A DNA stretch of 64,000 nucleotides from Dickeya zeae NCPPB 2538 (GTDB lineage Bacteria; Pseudomonadota; Gammaproteobacteria; Enterobacterales; Enterobacteriaceae), in contig NZ_CM001977.1 in assembly GCF_000406165.1 (NCBI RefSeq), forward strand, positions 4,361,174 through 4,425,173. The letters are read 5' to 3'. Position 1 is the stretch's first letter; the number at the start of each line of letters is the position of its first letter. This document shows positions 35,512 to 43,058 of the stretch, one piece after another. The translations under genes and the position numbers were made by a program. The notes under the pieces were generated by a model. That model was not told where the DNA came from. It saw only the letters and a program-made list of their open reading frames with translations, and made no database searches.

Positions 35512-35529
35512 CTCCTTCTGTGAAGCGAG
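35512..35529 (-). promoter_or_regulatory. Candidate ROSE-like RNA thermometer of ibpB
   Basis: In the leader RNA, CUCGCUU can pair with the ribosome site AAGGAG with one unpaired G opposite it, leaving a 5-base loop (CACAG). A bulged G facing the Shine-Dalgarno sequence is the hallmark of ROSE-type heat sensors, which melt on heat shock. E. coli ibpB is known to have such control. Confidence 0.7.
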
Positions 35530-35660
35530 ATAATGGTTTCCGGCCGATGACCGGATCGTCCCCGTTCGGCGGACGAGTAAATGTCAGGATGCGGGCTGCT
35601 TGCGCTCACGCCCGGTCATCCACATAACGCCGCGACGTGGCACGCCAGCGGCCATGAAAG

Positions 35661-36074
35661 TTATTTGATTTCGATACGACGCGGTTTGAGCGTTTCTGGA
35701 ATCACCCGCTGTAACTCAATAAACAGCAAGCCATTCTCCAGGCTGGCACCACGAATCTGGATGTGCTCGGCCAGTTGGAATTTGCGCTCAAAATTGCGCT
35801 CGGCAATGCCTTGATAGAGGTAATTGCGCGGGGTGGCGTCACCACTATGCGATCCTTTAACAATCAACATGTTGTCGTGCGCGGTGATCTCCAGTTCGCT
35901 TTCAGCAAACCCCGCCACGGCAATAGCGATGCGATACAGGTTTTCGTCAACCAGCTCAACGTTATAGGGAGGGTATCCACCATTCCCCTGGCTCTGGCCA
36001 GCCTCCAGCAGATTAAACAGACGGTCAAAACCAATAGCAGAGCGATACAGCGGGGAAAAATCGGGATTACGCAT
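35661..36074 (-). CDS. ibpA: Small heat-shock protein IbpA
   Basis: This 137-residue alpha-crystallin-type chaperone has the same length as E. coli IbpA. Its sequence is nearly superimposable: MRNPDFSPLYRSAIGFDRLFNLLE at the start, a central alpha-crystallin domain with IAVAGFAESELEITA, and the end PETLKPRRIEIK. The start at 36074 follows AGGAGAG; the upstream in-frame start at 36104 is rejected. It is expressed from a heat-shock promoter (36206-36233) with a leader of roughly 120 bases. Confidence 0.95.
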   Translation of the reverse strand: MRNPDFSPLYRSAIGFDRLFNLLEAGQSQGNGGYPPYNVELVDENLYRIAIAVAGFAESELEITAHDNMLIVKGSHSGDATPRNYLYQGIAERNFERKFQLAEHIQIRGASLENGLLFIELQRVIPETLKPRRIEIK

Positions 36075-36081
36075 AAACTCT

Positions 36082-36099
36082 CTCCTGACAGGCAGCGAG
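36082..36099 (-). promoter_or_regulatory. Candidate ROSE-type RNA thermometer of ibpA
   Basis: Leader RNA CUCGCU pairs with the ribosome site AGGAG with a single bulged G and a 7-base loop, the same arrangement as at ibpB. ROSE control of ibpA is established in E. coli; the pairing here is read by eye. Confidence 0.7.
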
Positions 36100-36205
36100 G
36101 TCAATATCGACGGCCCTCCATTCGGACGGGCTCCTGGCCGCAGCTGCTGTATATCAGGAACACAGCGCCATACCCTGTCGGCGTATGTCTGCGGCTCTGA
36201 TTGAG

Positions 36206-36233
36206 ATATGGTGATTTGTCTCTGCTTTTCAAC
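36206..36233 (-). promoter_or_regulatory. Sigma-32 heat-shock promoter of ibpA
   Basis: GTTGAAA-N13-CACCATAT compares with the consensus CTTGAAA-N(11-16)-CCCCATNT: one mismatch in each element. It is placed about 130 bases before the ibpA start, leaving room for the thermometer leader. Confidence 0.78.
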
Positions 36234-36398
36234 ACGGCGGGAGGGAAATTTTTCTTATTCTCTAACCCAGTCCTGATGTAATCGCATACACTGGACAACG
36301 AGCACATTTTGCTAAAACATGTAAGCACATGCAGGTCGATGGCGGGTCGATGTAAGTACAGTCAACCACGTAACCGGGACGATTTACCTCAAGGTAAC

Positions 36399-36773
36399 AT
36401 GATGACCATTCTGAAAAATGCCTCATTGTCGTTCGTGCTGTCAGGCGGGATACTGGCGACGTGCGGCGGTTGCTCCAGCGTGATGACCCACTCTGGCGGC
36501 GAGCAGGGATACTATTCCGGCACCAAAGCCAGCATGACCACGCTGAAAGATGAGGACACCAGTTGGGCGATGATGCCGATGGTGGCGCTGGATGTCCCCT
36601 TCTCCGCCATGCTGGATACGCTACTGTTACCCTATGACTTCTATCGCACCCACGACGATACCCACAGCACCTCCGCGCGCGATCGTCTGGGGGAATACGA
36701 AAGCCGCCAGCCGATGGTTTCTCCACCGCCTTTGGTGGTGATGCCAGCGTCGGCAAATAACACCGGTCATTGA
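36399..36773 (+). CDS. yidQ: YidQ/YceK-family lipoprotein
   Basis: A 124-residue DUF1375-family protein. After a hydrophobic signal it has CGGCSSVMTHSGGEQGYYSGTKAS and VALDVPFSAMLDTLLLPYDFYR, as in E. coli YidQ, and it lies next to ibpA as there. The likely lipidated cysteine is in GGCSS, although the lipobox (TCGGC, with cysteine at -3) is atypical. The start could be 36399 or the next codon, 36402, which has better spacing from AAGG. Function unknown; presumably an outer-membrane-associated lipoprotein. Confidence 0.87.
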   Translation: MMTILKNASLSFVLSGGILATCGGCSSVMTHSGGEQGYYSGTKASMTTLKDEDTSWAMMPMVALDVPFSAMLDTLLLPYDFYRTHDDTHSTSARDRLGEYESRQPMVSPPPLVVMPASANNTGH

Positions 36774-37771
36774 TGCCCGGCCTGGCGGCGATGGATAAGC
36801 GTCATGGGGATCACCGCTTTATGCGGTTGCACCTCACCGTTTAACGCCTGCTGCATCGCGGTAAACGCCTGTTCTGACCACGCATCTTCATTCTGACGCA
36901 TCGACCACAGTGTATTGGGCAAGAACCCCAGCATGGCGTGTTCATCGAAGGTGCCGATATTAATATGCGCCGGAATATAGCCATAGCGCTCACGAACCAT
37001 GCTGAGCATCCCCTCCAGCACCGGCAACGACGACGCGATGAACGCGGGCGGCGGCGCATCGTGCTGGCGTAAAAACTGCTCCATCATCAACATACCGTCT
37101 TCACGGCGGTTATGGCTGGCTTCCAGCACCGCTGGCGTCAGGCCCGCTTGCTGCACCGACTGGTGATAGCCGCGCAGACGATCGCGGATGGCCGGTTGCT
37201 GTACGTCACCCGCCATGAAAAACAACGGTGCGGCGGGCTGGGCAGCCAGCATCGCTTGTGTCAGCGCCGCGCCGCCTTGCAGGTTGTCACTCATTACCAG
37301 CGGCAACTGTTCGATACCAAAATCGCGGTCCAGCAGTACCAGTGGCTTTTTCACCACCTTAGCGTGATGCTGCGCGGCCTGTAGCGATGAGGGCACCACA
37401 AAAAGCCCGTCGACATTACGCTGCAACAACGCCTCCACCAGCCGGTTTTCATACTGAGAGTCACTGTAAGAACAGCTGATCATCAGTTGGTAGCCCACCT
37501 CACGGCAGCGCGTTTCGAGCTTTTCGGCCAGTGTCGAGAAAAACAGGTTGGATAAACGGGGAACGATAAGCCCCAGCGTTTCGGTTTTGTTCAGCTTCAG
37601 GCTGCGGGCGACGTGATTAACGGTATAACCGTACTCCGTCACATACTGGTGGATGCGTTGCTGGGTTTTAGCACTGATTCGATACTGTTCCGCTTTTCCA
37701 TTGAGTACCAGACGTACCGTGGTCACGGACAACTTCAAGGCACTGGCAATCTGTTCAACTGTTTTCGCCAT
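36767..37771 (-). CDS. LacI-family repressor of the sugar-acid cluster
   Basis: This 334-residue LacI-type regulator has an N-terminal HTH (TVEQIASALKLSVTTVRLVLNGKAEQYRIS) with the hinge helix (VNHVARSLKLNKTETLGLIVP). A periplasmic-binding-like ligand domain follows. It is the last gene of the leftward cluster and overlaps the yidQ 3' end by 7 bases. A candidate operator (37820-37839) lies 49 bases before its start and resembles the palindrome before the kinase gene, pointing to autoregulation and control of the whole cluster. The inducer is unknown; a sugar acid or pentose would fit. Confidence 0.88.
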   Translation of the reverse strand: MAKTVEQIASALKLSVTTVRLVLNGKAEQYRISAKTQQRIHQYVTEYGYTVNHVARSLKLNKTETLGLIVPRLSNLFFSTLAEKLETRCREVGYQLMISCSYSDSQYENRLVEALLQRNVDGLFVVPSSLQAAQHHAKVVKKPLVLLDRDFGIEQLPLVMSDNLQGGAALTQAMLAAQPAAPLFFMAGDVQQPAIRDRLRGYHQSVQQAGLTPAVLEASHNRREDGMLMMEQFLRQHDAPPPAFIASSLPVLEGMLSMVRERYGYIPAHINIGTFDEHAMLGFLPNTLWSMRQNEDAWSEQAFTAMQQALNGEVQPHKAVIPMTLIHRRQAGHQ

Positions 37772-37819
37772 GAAACAGAATATCCCTATGAGAACTGAAA
37801 GATAACCAGTGTAACGGAA

Positions 37820-37839
37820 TAACTAACTCGACGCAGCTA
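37820..37839 (-). promoter_or_regulatory. Candidate LacI-type operator before the repressor gene
   Basis: Read on the minus strand, TAGCTGCGTCGAGTTAGTTA matches the kinase-proximal palindrome at 15 of 20 positions, including an uninterrupted GTCGAGTTAG. Confidence 0.6.
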
Positions 37840-37842
37840 AAG

Positions 37843-37862
37843 CGCGGCCGACCCTGGCCGCG
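37843..37862 (-). terminator. Hairpin between transporter and repressor genes
   Basis: CGCGGCC / GGCCGCG 7-bp stem 9 bases after the transporter stop; followed on the minus strand by CTTTAGC, a poor U tract. It may only reduce read-through into the repressor gene. Confidence 0.5.
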
Positions 37863-37871
37863 ATCAATAAA

Positions 37872-39218
37872 TCACACGTCTTTGGTCATATCCCGACGCG
37901 ATGTTTCCGGCGCTTTCCAGGCGGCGAAGGCCGCGACCAGCGCTGCTACCGTGACGTAAGTTGCCACCAGCGTCCAGGATTCGTTATCTATCGCCGTCAG
38001 CCCCTTGGCGATAAATGGGGTAAAGCCACCGGCCACAATCGCCCCCAGTTGCGCACCGATAGACGCGCCGCTGTAGCGCACTTTCGGGCCAAACAGTTCG
38101 GTAAAGAACGCCGGTTGCACTGAGTTAATGGAGTTATGGGCGATATTGATCAGCAACACATACCCCAGCACCATCAGCCCAAAAGAACCACTTTCCAGCA
38201 GATAGAAGAACGGGAATGCCATTGCCGCCGCGCACAATGCACCGAAGATGTAGATAGGACGACGGCCCACCCGGTCAGACAGCGCGCCAAACAGCGCGTG
38301 CATCGGGAACGCCAGCACACAGGTCGCCATGATCACGTTGAGCATGGTTTGCTTCGGTACGCCTAACTGCACGGTGGCGTAGGATACAGCGAACACCGTT
38401 GCCAGGAAGAACGGTACACTTTCCGCGAAGCGTAACACCATGATCAAACAGACACTGCGCCACTGATTACGCATCACTTCCACCACCGGGCTCTGACGCG
38501 GTGCGGCATCACGCTGATTCGCCTGCTGTTGCTGCTGCTGAACCTGCTGGAACACCGGGGTTTCATCCACCTTACGGCGCATGTACAGCCCTACCATCAC
38601 CAGCGCCACGCTCAGCATAAACGGTACACGCCAGCCCCAGGACATCAGTTGATCTTCCGGCAGTGTCGACACCATGGCGAAGATCGCCGTCGCCAGCAAT
38701 TGACCGGAAAAACCGCCTGTCTGTGGGATAGACCCCAACAGGCCGCGACGATTGGCAGGCGCGGTTTCCACCACCATCAGCATCGCGCCGCCCCATTCGC
38801 CACCGACCAGAAAACCCTGCACAAAACGCAGCACCACCAGCAAAATCGGCGCCCAGACCCCGATCTGATGGTAGGTCGGCAGGCAGCCGATCAAAAAGGT
38901 CGCCATCCCCATGCCACCGAGGGTAATCAGCAGCGTCAGCTTACGCCCTAGGGTGTCGCCCATGTGGCCGAAAAAGATACCGCCCAACGGACGGGCGATA
39001 AATCCCACGCCGAAGGTGGCGAATGACGCCAGCATCGCCGTTACCGGGCTGACGTTGGGAAAGAACAGTTTGCCAAAGACCAGTGCGCTCGCCAGTCCGT
39101 AGAGCAGGAAATCGTAAAACTCGATGGTGTTGCCAATCCAACTGGAGATCACCACGCGGCGAATGTTGGATTTATTGTGCATCGCCTGGTGTTGGGATAA
39201 TTCCACGGAAATCGACAT
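37872..39218 (-). CDS. MFS importer of the metabolite:H+ symporter family
   Basis: A 448-residue major-facilitator protein of the MHS group (KgtP, ShiA, ProP), which imports carboxylates and polar solutes with protons. The signature loops are present: GHMGDTLGRKLTLL between helices 2 and 3 and GALSDRVGRRPIY between 8 and 9. The N-terminal IGNTIEFYDFLLYGLAS is typical. GAGGAA precedes the ATG. It lies 113 bases after the BNR gene and is the only transporter of the cluster, so it probably imports the cluster's substrate, most plausibly an acidic sugar. Confidence 0.87.
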   Translation of the reverse strand: MSISVELSQHQAMHNKSNIRRVVISSWIGNTIEFYDFLLYGLASALVFGKLFFPNVSPVTAMLASFATFGVGFIARPLGGIFFGHMGDTLGRKLTLLITLGGMGMATFLIGCLPTYHQIGVWAPILLVVLRFVQGFLVGGEWGGAMLMVVETAPANRRGLLGSIPQTGGFSGQLLATAIFAMVSTLPEDQLMSWGWRVPFMLSVALVMVGLYMRRKVDETPVFQQVQQQQQQANQRDAAPRQSPVVEVMRNQWRSVCLIMVLRFAESVPFFLATVFAVSYATVQLGVPKQTMLNVIMATCVLAFPMHALFGALSDRVGRRPIYIFGALCAAAMAFPFFYLLESGSFGLMVLGYVLLINIAHNSINSVQPAFFTELFGPKVRYSGASIGAQLGAIVAGGFTPFIAKGLTAIDNESWTLVATYVTVAALVAAFAAWKAPETSRRDMTKDV

Positions 39219-39331
39219 GATGTTCCTCGCTTTATGATTTTATCGCCCTTCAGGCAAAACCATCCGGACGCCGCCTAACCCGGAGGTTGGCGGGGGGTGT
39301 AGGGTACAGGTTTTTTTGAGTGCTACAACGA

Positions 39332-40378
39332 CTACCCGCTGAATATCAGCGCGCAGTAAACGATATTTTTTCGATTCCAGGTGTAAGTCACATGTAACGT
39401 GTCGCCATCAGCAATAATGGCGGGATAAGAAAACTCGCCGGGCTCCTGTTCCAGACAGAGAGCGTCCTGCCAGTGTTCGCCATTGTCCGTCGAACAGGCC
39501 ACGGCTAACGGATAGCGACGATGCCAGTTGCCGGTCACTGGGTTGTAAACCAGCACCAGACGGCCCGCGCCCAGATGCACCAGATCAACGCCGCTATTAT
39601 TGTTTGGCAAACCCACCGCGTAAGCCTCGCACCAGTGCCGACCGAAATCGTCGGAATCGCTGCGGTATAACGCGCCACGGGTACTGCGCATCAGTACATG
39701 CACCCGTCCGGGCGACGACTCCCACGCCGACGGTTGGATAACACCGTCCCACTGGAATACACGCGCCAAGTCGTTTTCCCACAACGCTGCCTGCTCCAGC
39801 CCCGACCACAGAGCCTCACGGCCATGCTCGCCGGGTAAGCGATGGGTCAACGGGATAGGCGCGCGCTGCCAGCTCTGCCCCTGATCAGCGCTGAGATCGA
39901 CAAACGCATCCCAGTGGCGGTCATCCTCGACGGACGCGGGAGCCAGCCACTCGCCGTTCGACATCACCAACAGCTTATTCTTCACCGGCCCGCGCGGTGC
40001 GCTGTCGCCGGGCACCAGCGGGCGAGGTGCGGACCAGCTCGCGCCTTCATCCGTGGACAGCTGTACCCGCGTCTGCCAGTGGTGTACGTCAGCCCCCACC
40101 TTGTAGAACAGCCACAGCGTGCCCGCCTGCCAATGCAGCACCGGGTTCCAGTGCGCCAGTCCGTCTTCCCAGGCCACTCGAACCGGCGGCGACCAACGCC
40201 CTTGCTCATGGCTCGCCAGCCAGATGGCGGTATCGCCACTGCCTTCTTTTTCACCGGCAAACCAGGCGACCCGCAACCGCCCACCCGGCAACGCCACCAC
40301 GGTTGAGGCGTGGCAGTTGCCAAAATAGTCGTGCCCCTCGGGCAGGACATATTGTCGTTTTGTCGTTGTCAGCCTCAT
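39332..40378 (-). CDS. BNR-repeat sialidase-fold protein, cytoplasmic
   Basis: A 348-residue six-bladed propeller-type protein with four Asp boxes: STDEGASW (108-115), SADQGQSW (163-170), SDDFGRHW (242-249) and STDNGEHW (296-303). HASTVVALPGGRLRVAWFAG at residues 23-42 and FSYPAIIADGD near the end are typical of BNR_2 (sialidase-like) proteins. There is no signal peptide, so it should act inside the cell. The Arg-Ile-Pro motif of true sialidases is not visible. It may cleave or otherwise process a keto-sugar-acid conjugate after uptake. AAGGA precedes the ATG, 15 bases after the aldolase stop. Confidence 0.78.
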   Translation of the reverse strand: MRLTTTKRQYVLPEGHDYFGNCHASTVVALPGGRLRVAWFAGEKEGSGDTAIWLASHEQGRWSPPVRVAWEDGLAHWNPVLHWQAGTLWLFYKVGADVHHWQTRVQLSTDEGASWSAPRPLVPGDSAPRGPVKNKLLVMSNGEWLAPASVEDDRHWDAFVDLSADQGQSWQRAPIPLTHRLPGEHGREALWSGLEQAALWENDLARVFQWDGVIQPSAWESSPGRVHVLMRSTRGALYRSDSDDFGRHWCEAYAVGLPNNNSGVDLVHLGAGRLVLVYNPVTGNWHRRYPLAVACSTDNGEHWQDALCLEQEPGEFSYPAIIADGDTLHVTYTWNRKNIVYCALIFSG

Positions 40379-40393
40379 CAGGATGTCCTTGCG

Positions 40394-41353
40394 TTAGCGT
40401 GGCGATACCGGGAGTGCGGCTGCCAGCGTATTGCCCAGCCGGAGCATGCTCTCGATAGCCTGTGGGAAAAAGCTCTCGCCGTAAGCCGCACTGTTGCGTA
40501 CCCGGCAAACGTGGGTCGAGAACGTACCACATTGTTGCTGATAGAACTTGGCGCAGGCCGGATAATCGAGAAATTCCGCCAGCGCCGCCGTACCGAGGTA
40601 GTCCGCCAAATGCGCCGCCGCCTCCGGGTGCTCCCGCCAGTGCTCGAACAGCCACACGTACAGCTGCGGATGGAAGTTAGCCATCACACCGCTATAGGCC
40701 TGACACCCCGCCTGCAACGAGGGCAGCAGCGTCTGGCTATTGGCATTCGCCAGATGCAGGCGGGAACCCTGCGCCAGTTGCAACCGCCGACGAATGGTAG
40801 GCAAATCGCAGCAGGTGTCTTTGATAAAGGTGTAGCGCTCGCTGCGCGCGCACCAGGCGACGGTCTCGTCAGACAGCAACCGCTTGTAAGGATAAGGACA
40901 CTCGTAAATCCCCAGATCTACCTGCACGGGCAGTTGCGCCGTCAGCGCCTGCAACCGGGCCAACACCAGTTCATCCGACTCACCGGCCAGCGCCAGCCGG
41001 TTACTGATGAGGATCACGCCGTCAACGCCGGTTTCCGCTACGCCGTTGAGTTGATCCACCTGCTGACTGAAGGCGCTGGCGGTGTGGCCTGACGCCACGA
41101 CCGGTACCCGGCCATCCACCTGCGCGACAATAAAGCGCACCAGCTCGCGGGTTTCGGCGTCGCTTAAGAAAAACATCTCGCTGGACTGGCAGGCGGCAAA
41201 CAAACCGTGTACACCCGCCTGCAGATACCACTCCACCAACCGCGCCAGCGACGCGTAGTCGATTTCGCCACGCGCATCGAACGGGGTGAGCATCACCGGC
41301 CAGATGCCGGTGTACTTGTTTTGATCACTGATTGAAGGATTGTCGTGGGTCAT
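40394..41353 (-). CDS. DapA/NanA-family aldolase of the sugar-acid cluster
   Basis: A 319-residue class I aldolase/lyase of the dihydrodipicolinate synthase / N-acetylneuraminate lyase family. Members make or break a bond to pyruvate through a lysine Schiff base. Visible here are the catalytic tyrosine in IYECPYPYK (Tyr150) and the Schiff-base lysine in TFIKDTCCD (Lys178). The pyruvate-carboxylate loop, GTTGE in most members, is CQSSE (55-59), marking a divergent subfamily. The gene starts 4 bases after the isomerase stop. With the neighbouring isomerase and ribulokinase, cleavage of Kdo to pyruvate and D-arabinose is my preferred reaction; other 2-keto-3-deoxy acids are possible. Confidence 0.85.
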   Translation of the reverse strand: MTHDNPSISDQNKYTGIWPVMLTPFDARGEIDYASLARLVEWYLQAGVHGLFAACQSSEMFFLSDAETRELVRFIVAQVDGRVPVVASGHTASAFSQQVDQLNGVAETGVDGVILISNRLALAGESDELVLARLQALTAQLPVQVDLGIYECPYPYKRLLSDETVAWCARSERYTFIKDTCCDLPTIRRRLQLAQGSRLHLANANSQTLLPSLQAGCQAYSGVMANFHPQLYVWLFEHWREHPEAAAHLADYLGTAALAEFLDYPACAKFYQQQCGTFSTHVCRVRNSAAYGESFFPQAIESMLRLGNTLAAALPVSPR

Positions 41354-41357
41354 GATG

Positions 41358-43010
41358 TTACTCCGCCAGCAGTGAATGAGCGTCGCCCGCTACCCATACC
41401 TGGATATGCTGCGTCAGCGCCTGGGCAACAAAGGCTTTCAGTACGTCGGCGAGTTTATCGTCGTCCACATACGCCACCGTCAAATGGTTACTCTGGTGAC
41501 CCGCCATCAGGTCATCACGGGTCACGCCGTCCAGCACCGCGTTGAGCAGCGGCCACTCATAGTTGGTAGCCCGGCGACGGCGCTCGAACTCGTCCGCAGG
41601 CAGTTCCACCGCGGTACCGGTACCGATATGCATGACAACCTGCGTTCCTTCGTAGTGCGCCCTCGCCCAGACAAAACGCCCCGCTTTACCCTGACCGGCA
41701 ATCGTGGAGCCGCCATACGGGAAAAACATCGGCGGTTGACGATAGCCGGTAGCCCCCGCAATACCGCCTTTAAGATGGGCGAACGGCACCGCGCCAGAAA
41801 TTTCCAAATCCCAGTAGAAAACGCCCTGATACTCACTGCCCCAGCGAATATCGTGCAGCGTGGTTTCTGCCGGTAGTCCCAACCCGTGCAGCAGGTGCCA
41901 CAACATGACCTGCGGAATGGCGCTGCCCATGTCCACTTCATTGATGCAGGGGATGGCGACATCAGGACGAATCGGTACGCCCTGCTCATCCGGCAGCGGG
42001 AAACGCTCCGCATTGCCGATCGCGCCTTCGGCGAAATCGGACGCGGCGCAGCTGTCTTTCAGTCCCTGCTGATACTGCACCCCAACCGCCGACAACCCGA
42101 AACGCTGTACGAAACGCGCCATCGCGATCATCATCGCGCACTGCTCCAGTACCTGTTCGCGTGTCAATTGGCGGCTGGCGTCATCGCCGAACTCAAAACG
42201 CATACCACGCTGCTCATACCACGCCAGACAGCTTTCCCGCAGGCTATGCGGCACTTTCGCCATCTCCACCAGCAACGCCGACTGGGACAACGACTCGATC
42301 GGCATACCGGTCTGGATCATCGCCTGTTGCGGGAATACACCGTTAATCATCCCCATACAGAAGCTATCGAACAGCCCGATAATCGCCTTGTGACGCAAAA
42401 TGTAGTCGCCGACCTGGCGGCCAATCTGTCCGGCAGTGGTCGCCAGCACCGGGTGAGAAGCCGCCACCGGGCGCAGGTAGCCGGTCTTGTGACTTACCGC
42501 GCCGTCACGCAGCCAGGTCGCCAACCCCTGATGGAACGCCTCATCATCAAAGGTTTCCGACCACAAACGGGAATAACTGCGCCCCAGGCTGGTCAGACAG
42601 CCCGCCATACACAACATCCCCACCAGCCCCGGCCAGGTGCCGTCAAAGTTGGCCAGCAACAGCACCGGACCACGGTGATGCACCAGTGACGGCGCAATAT
42701 GGTGGGAATACTGCCAGGCGGTCAGCAGCACAATCACTGGCGCATCCGGGTCAAGTGCGGCGAAAACATCGCTGCCCTCCCGCTGAGAGCTGATGAAGCC
42801 GTGCCCGCGCTCGGTGTCTACTGCGTGGGCGCGCGTCATGCGGTACCCCAGGTGTTCCAGCGCGCTCTGCAGGCGGCTTTCAAACTGTTGTTGGGTCGGC
42901 CAGCAGGTCAGGTTAGCGGATTCACGCAAGTCCGCATTGGTAACCAGCAAAACCTCACGTTCGCCCACGGAAAGCGGGCGGGGTGAAACGGGAAGATTCA
43001 GTGTCAACAT
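41358..43010 (-). CDS. L-fucose / D-arabinose isomerase-like protein
   Basis: A 550-residue protein of the fucose/arabinose isomerase superfamily. Candidate metal ligands are Glu358 in INEVD, Asp401 in YWDLE and a histidine in GHQSNHL (505-509), matching the Glu-Asp-His pattern of FucI. Overall similarity to E. coli FucI is low, so the sugar is uncertain. FucI itself also converts D-arabinose to D-ribulose, which fits the adjacent predicted D-ribulokinase. GGAG precedes the ATG. It lies 48 bases after the kinase gene and 4 before the aldolase gene. Confidence 0.72.
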   Translation of the reverse strand: MLTLNLPVSPRPLSVGEREVLLVTNADLRESANLTCWPTQQQFESRLQSALEHLGYRMTRAHAVDTERGHGFISSQREGSDVFAALDPDAPVIVLLTAWQYSHHIAPSLVHHRGPVLLLANFDGTWPGLVGMLCMAGCLTSLGRSYSRLWSETFDDEAFHQGLATWLRDGAVSHKTGYLRPVAASHPVLATTAGQIGRQVGDYILRHKAIIGLFDSFCMGMINGVFPQQAMIQTGMPIESLSQSALLVEMAKVPHSLRESCLAWYEQRGMRFEFGDDASRQLTREQVLEQCAMMIAMARFVQRFGLSAVGVQYQQGLKDSCAASDFAEGAIGNAERFPLPDEQGVPIRPDVAIPCINEVDMGSAIPQVMLWHLLHGLGLPAETTLHDIRWGSEYQGVFYWDLEISGAVPFAHLKGGIAGATGYRQPPMFFPYGGSTIAGQGKAGRFVWARAHYEGTQVVMHIGTGTAVELPADEFERRRRATNYEWPLLNAVLDGVTRDDLMAGHQSNHLTVAYVDDDKLADVLKAFVAQALTQHIQVWVAGDAHSLLAE

Positions 43011-43058
43011 GGGTAACTCCTGGTGTCGGCTCCGGACGGTGCCGGAAAAATTCGGCTA

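Larger units (their letters stand above)
36075..36398. other. ibpA-yidQ divergent region
   Basis: These 324 bases hold the ibpA thermometer leader and the sigma-32 promoter on the minus strand, and the upstream region of yidQ on the plus strand. No further gene is visible. Confidence 0.65.
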
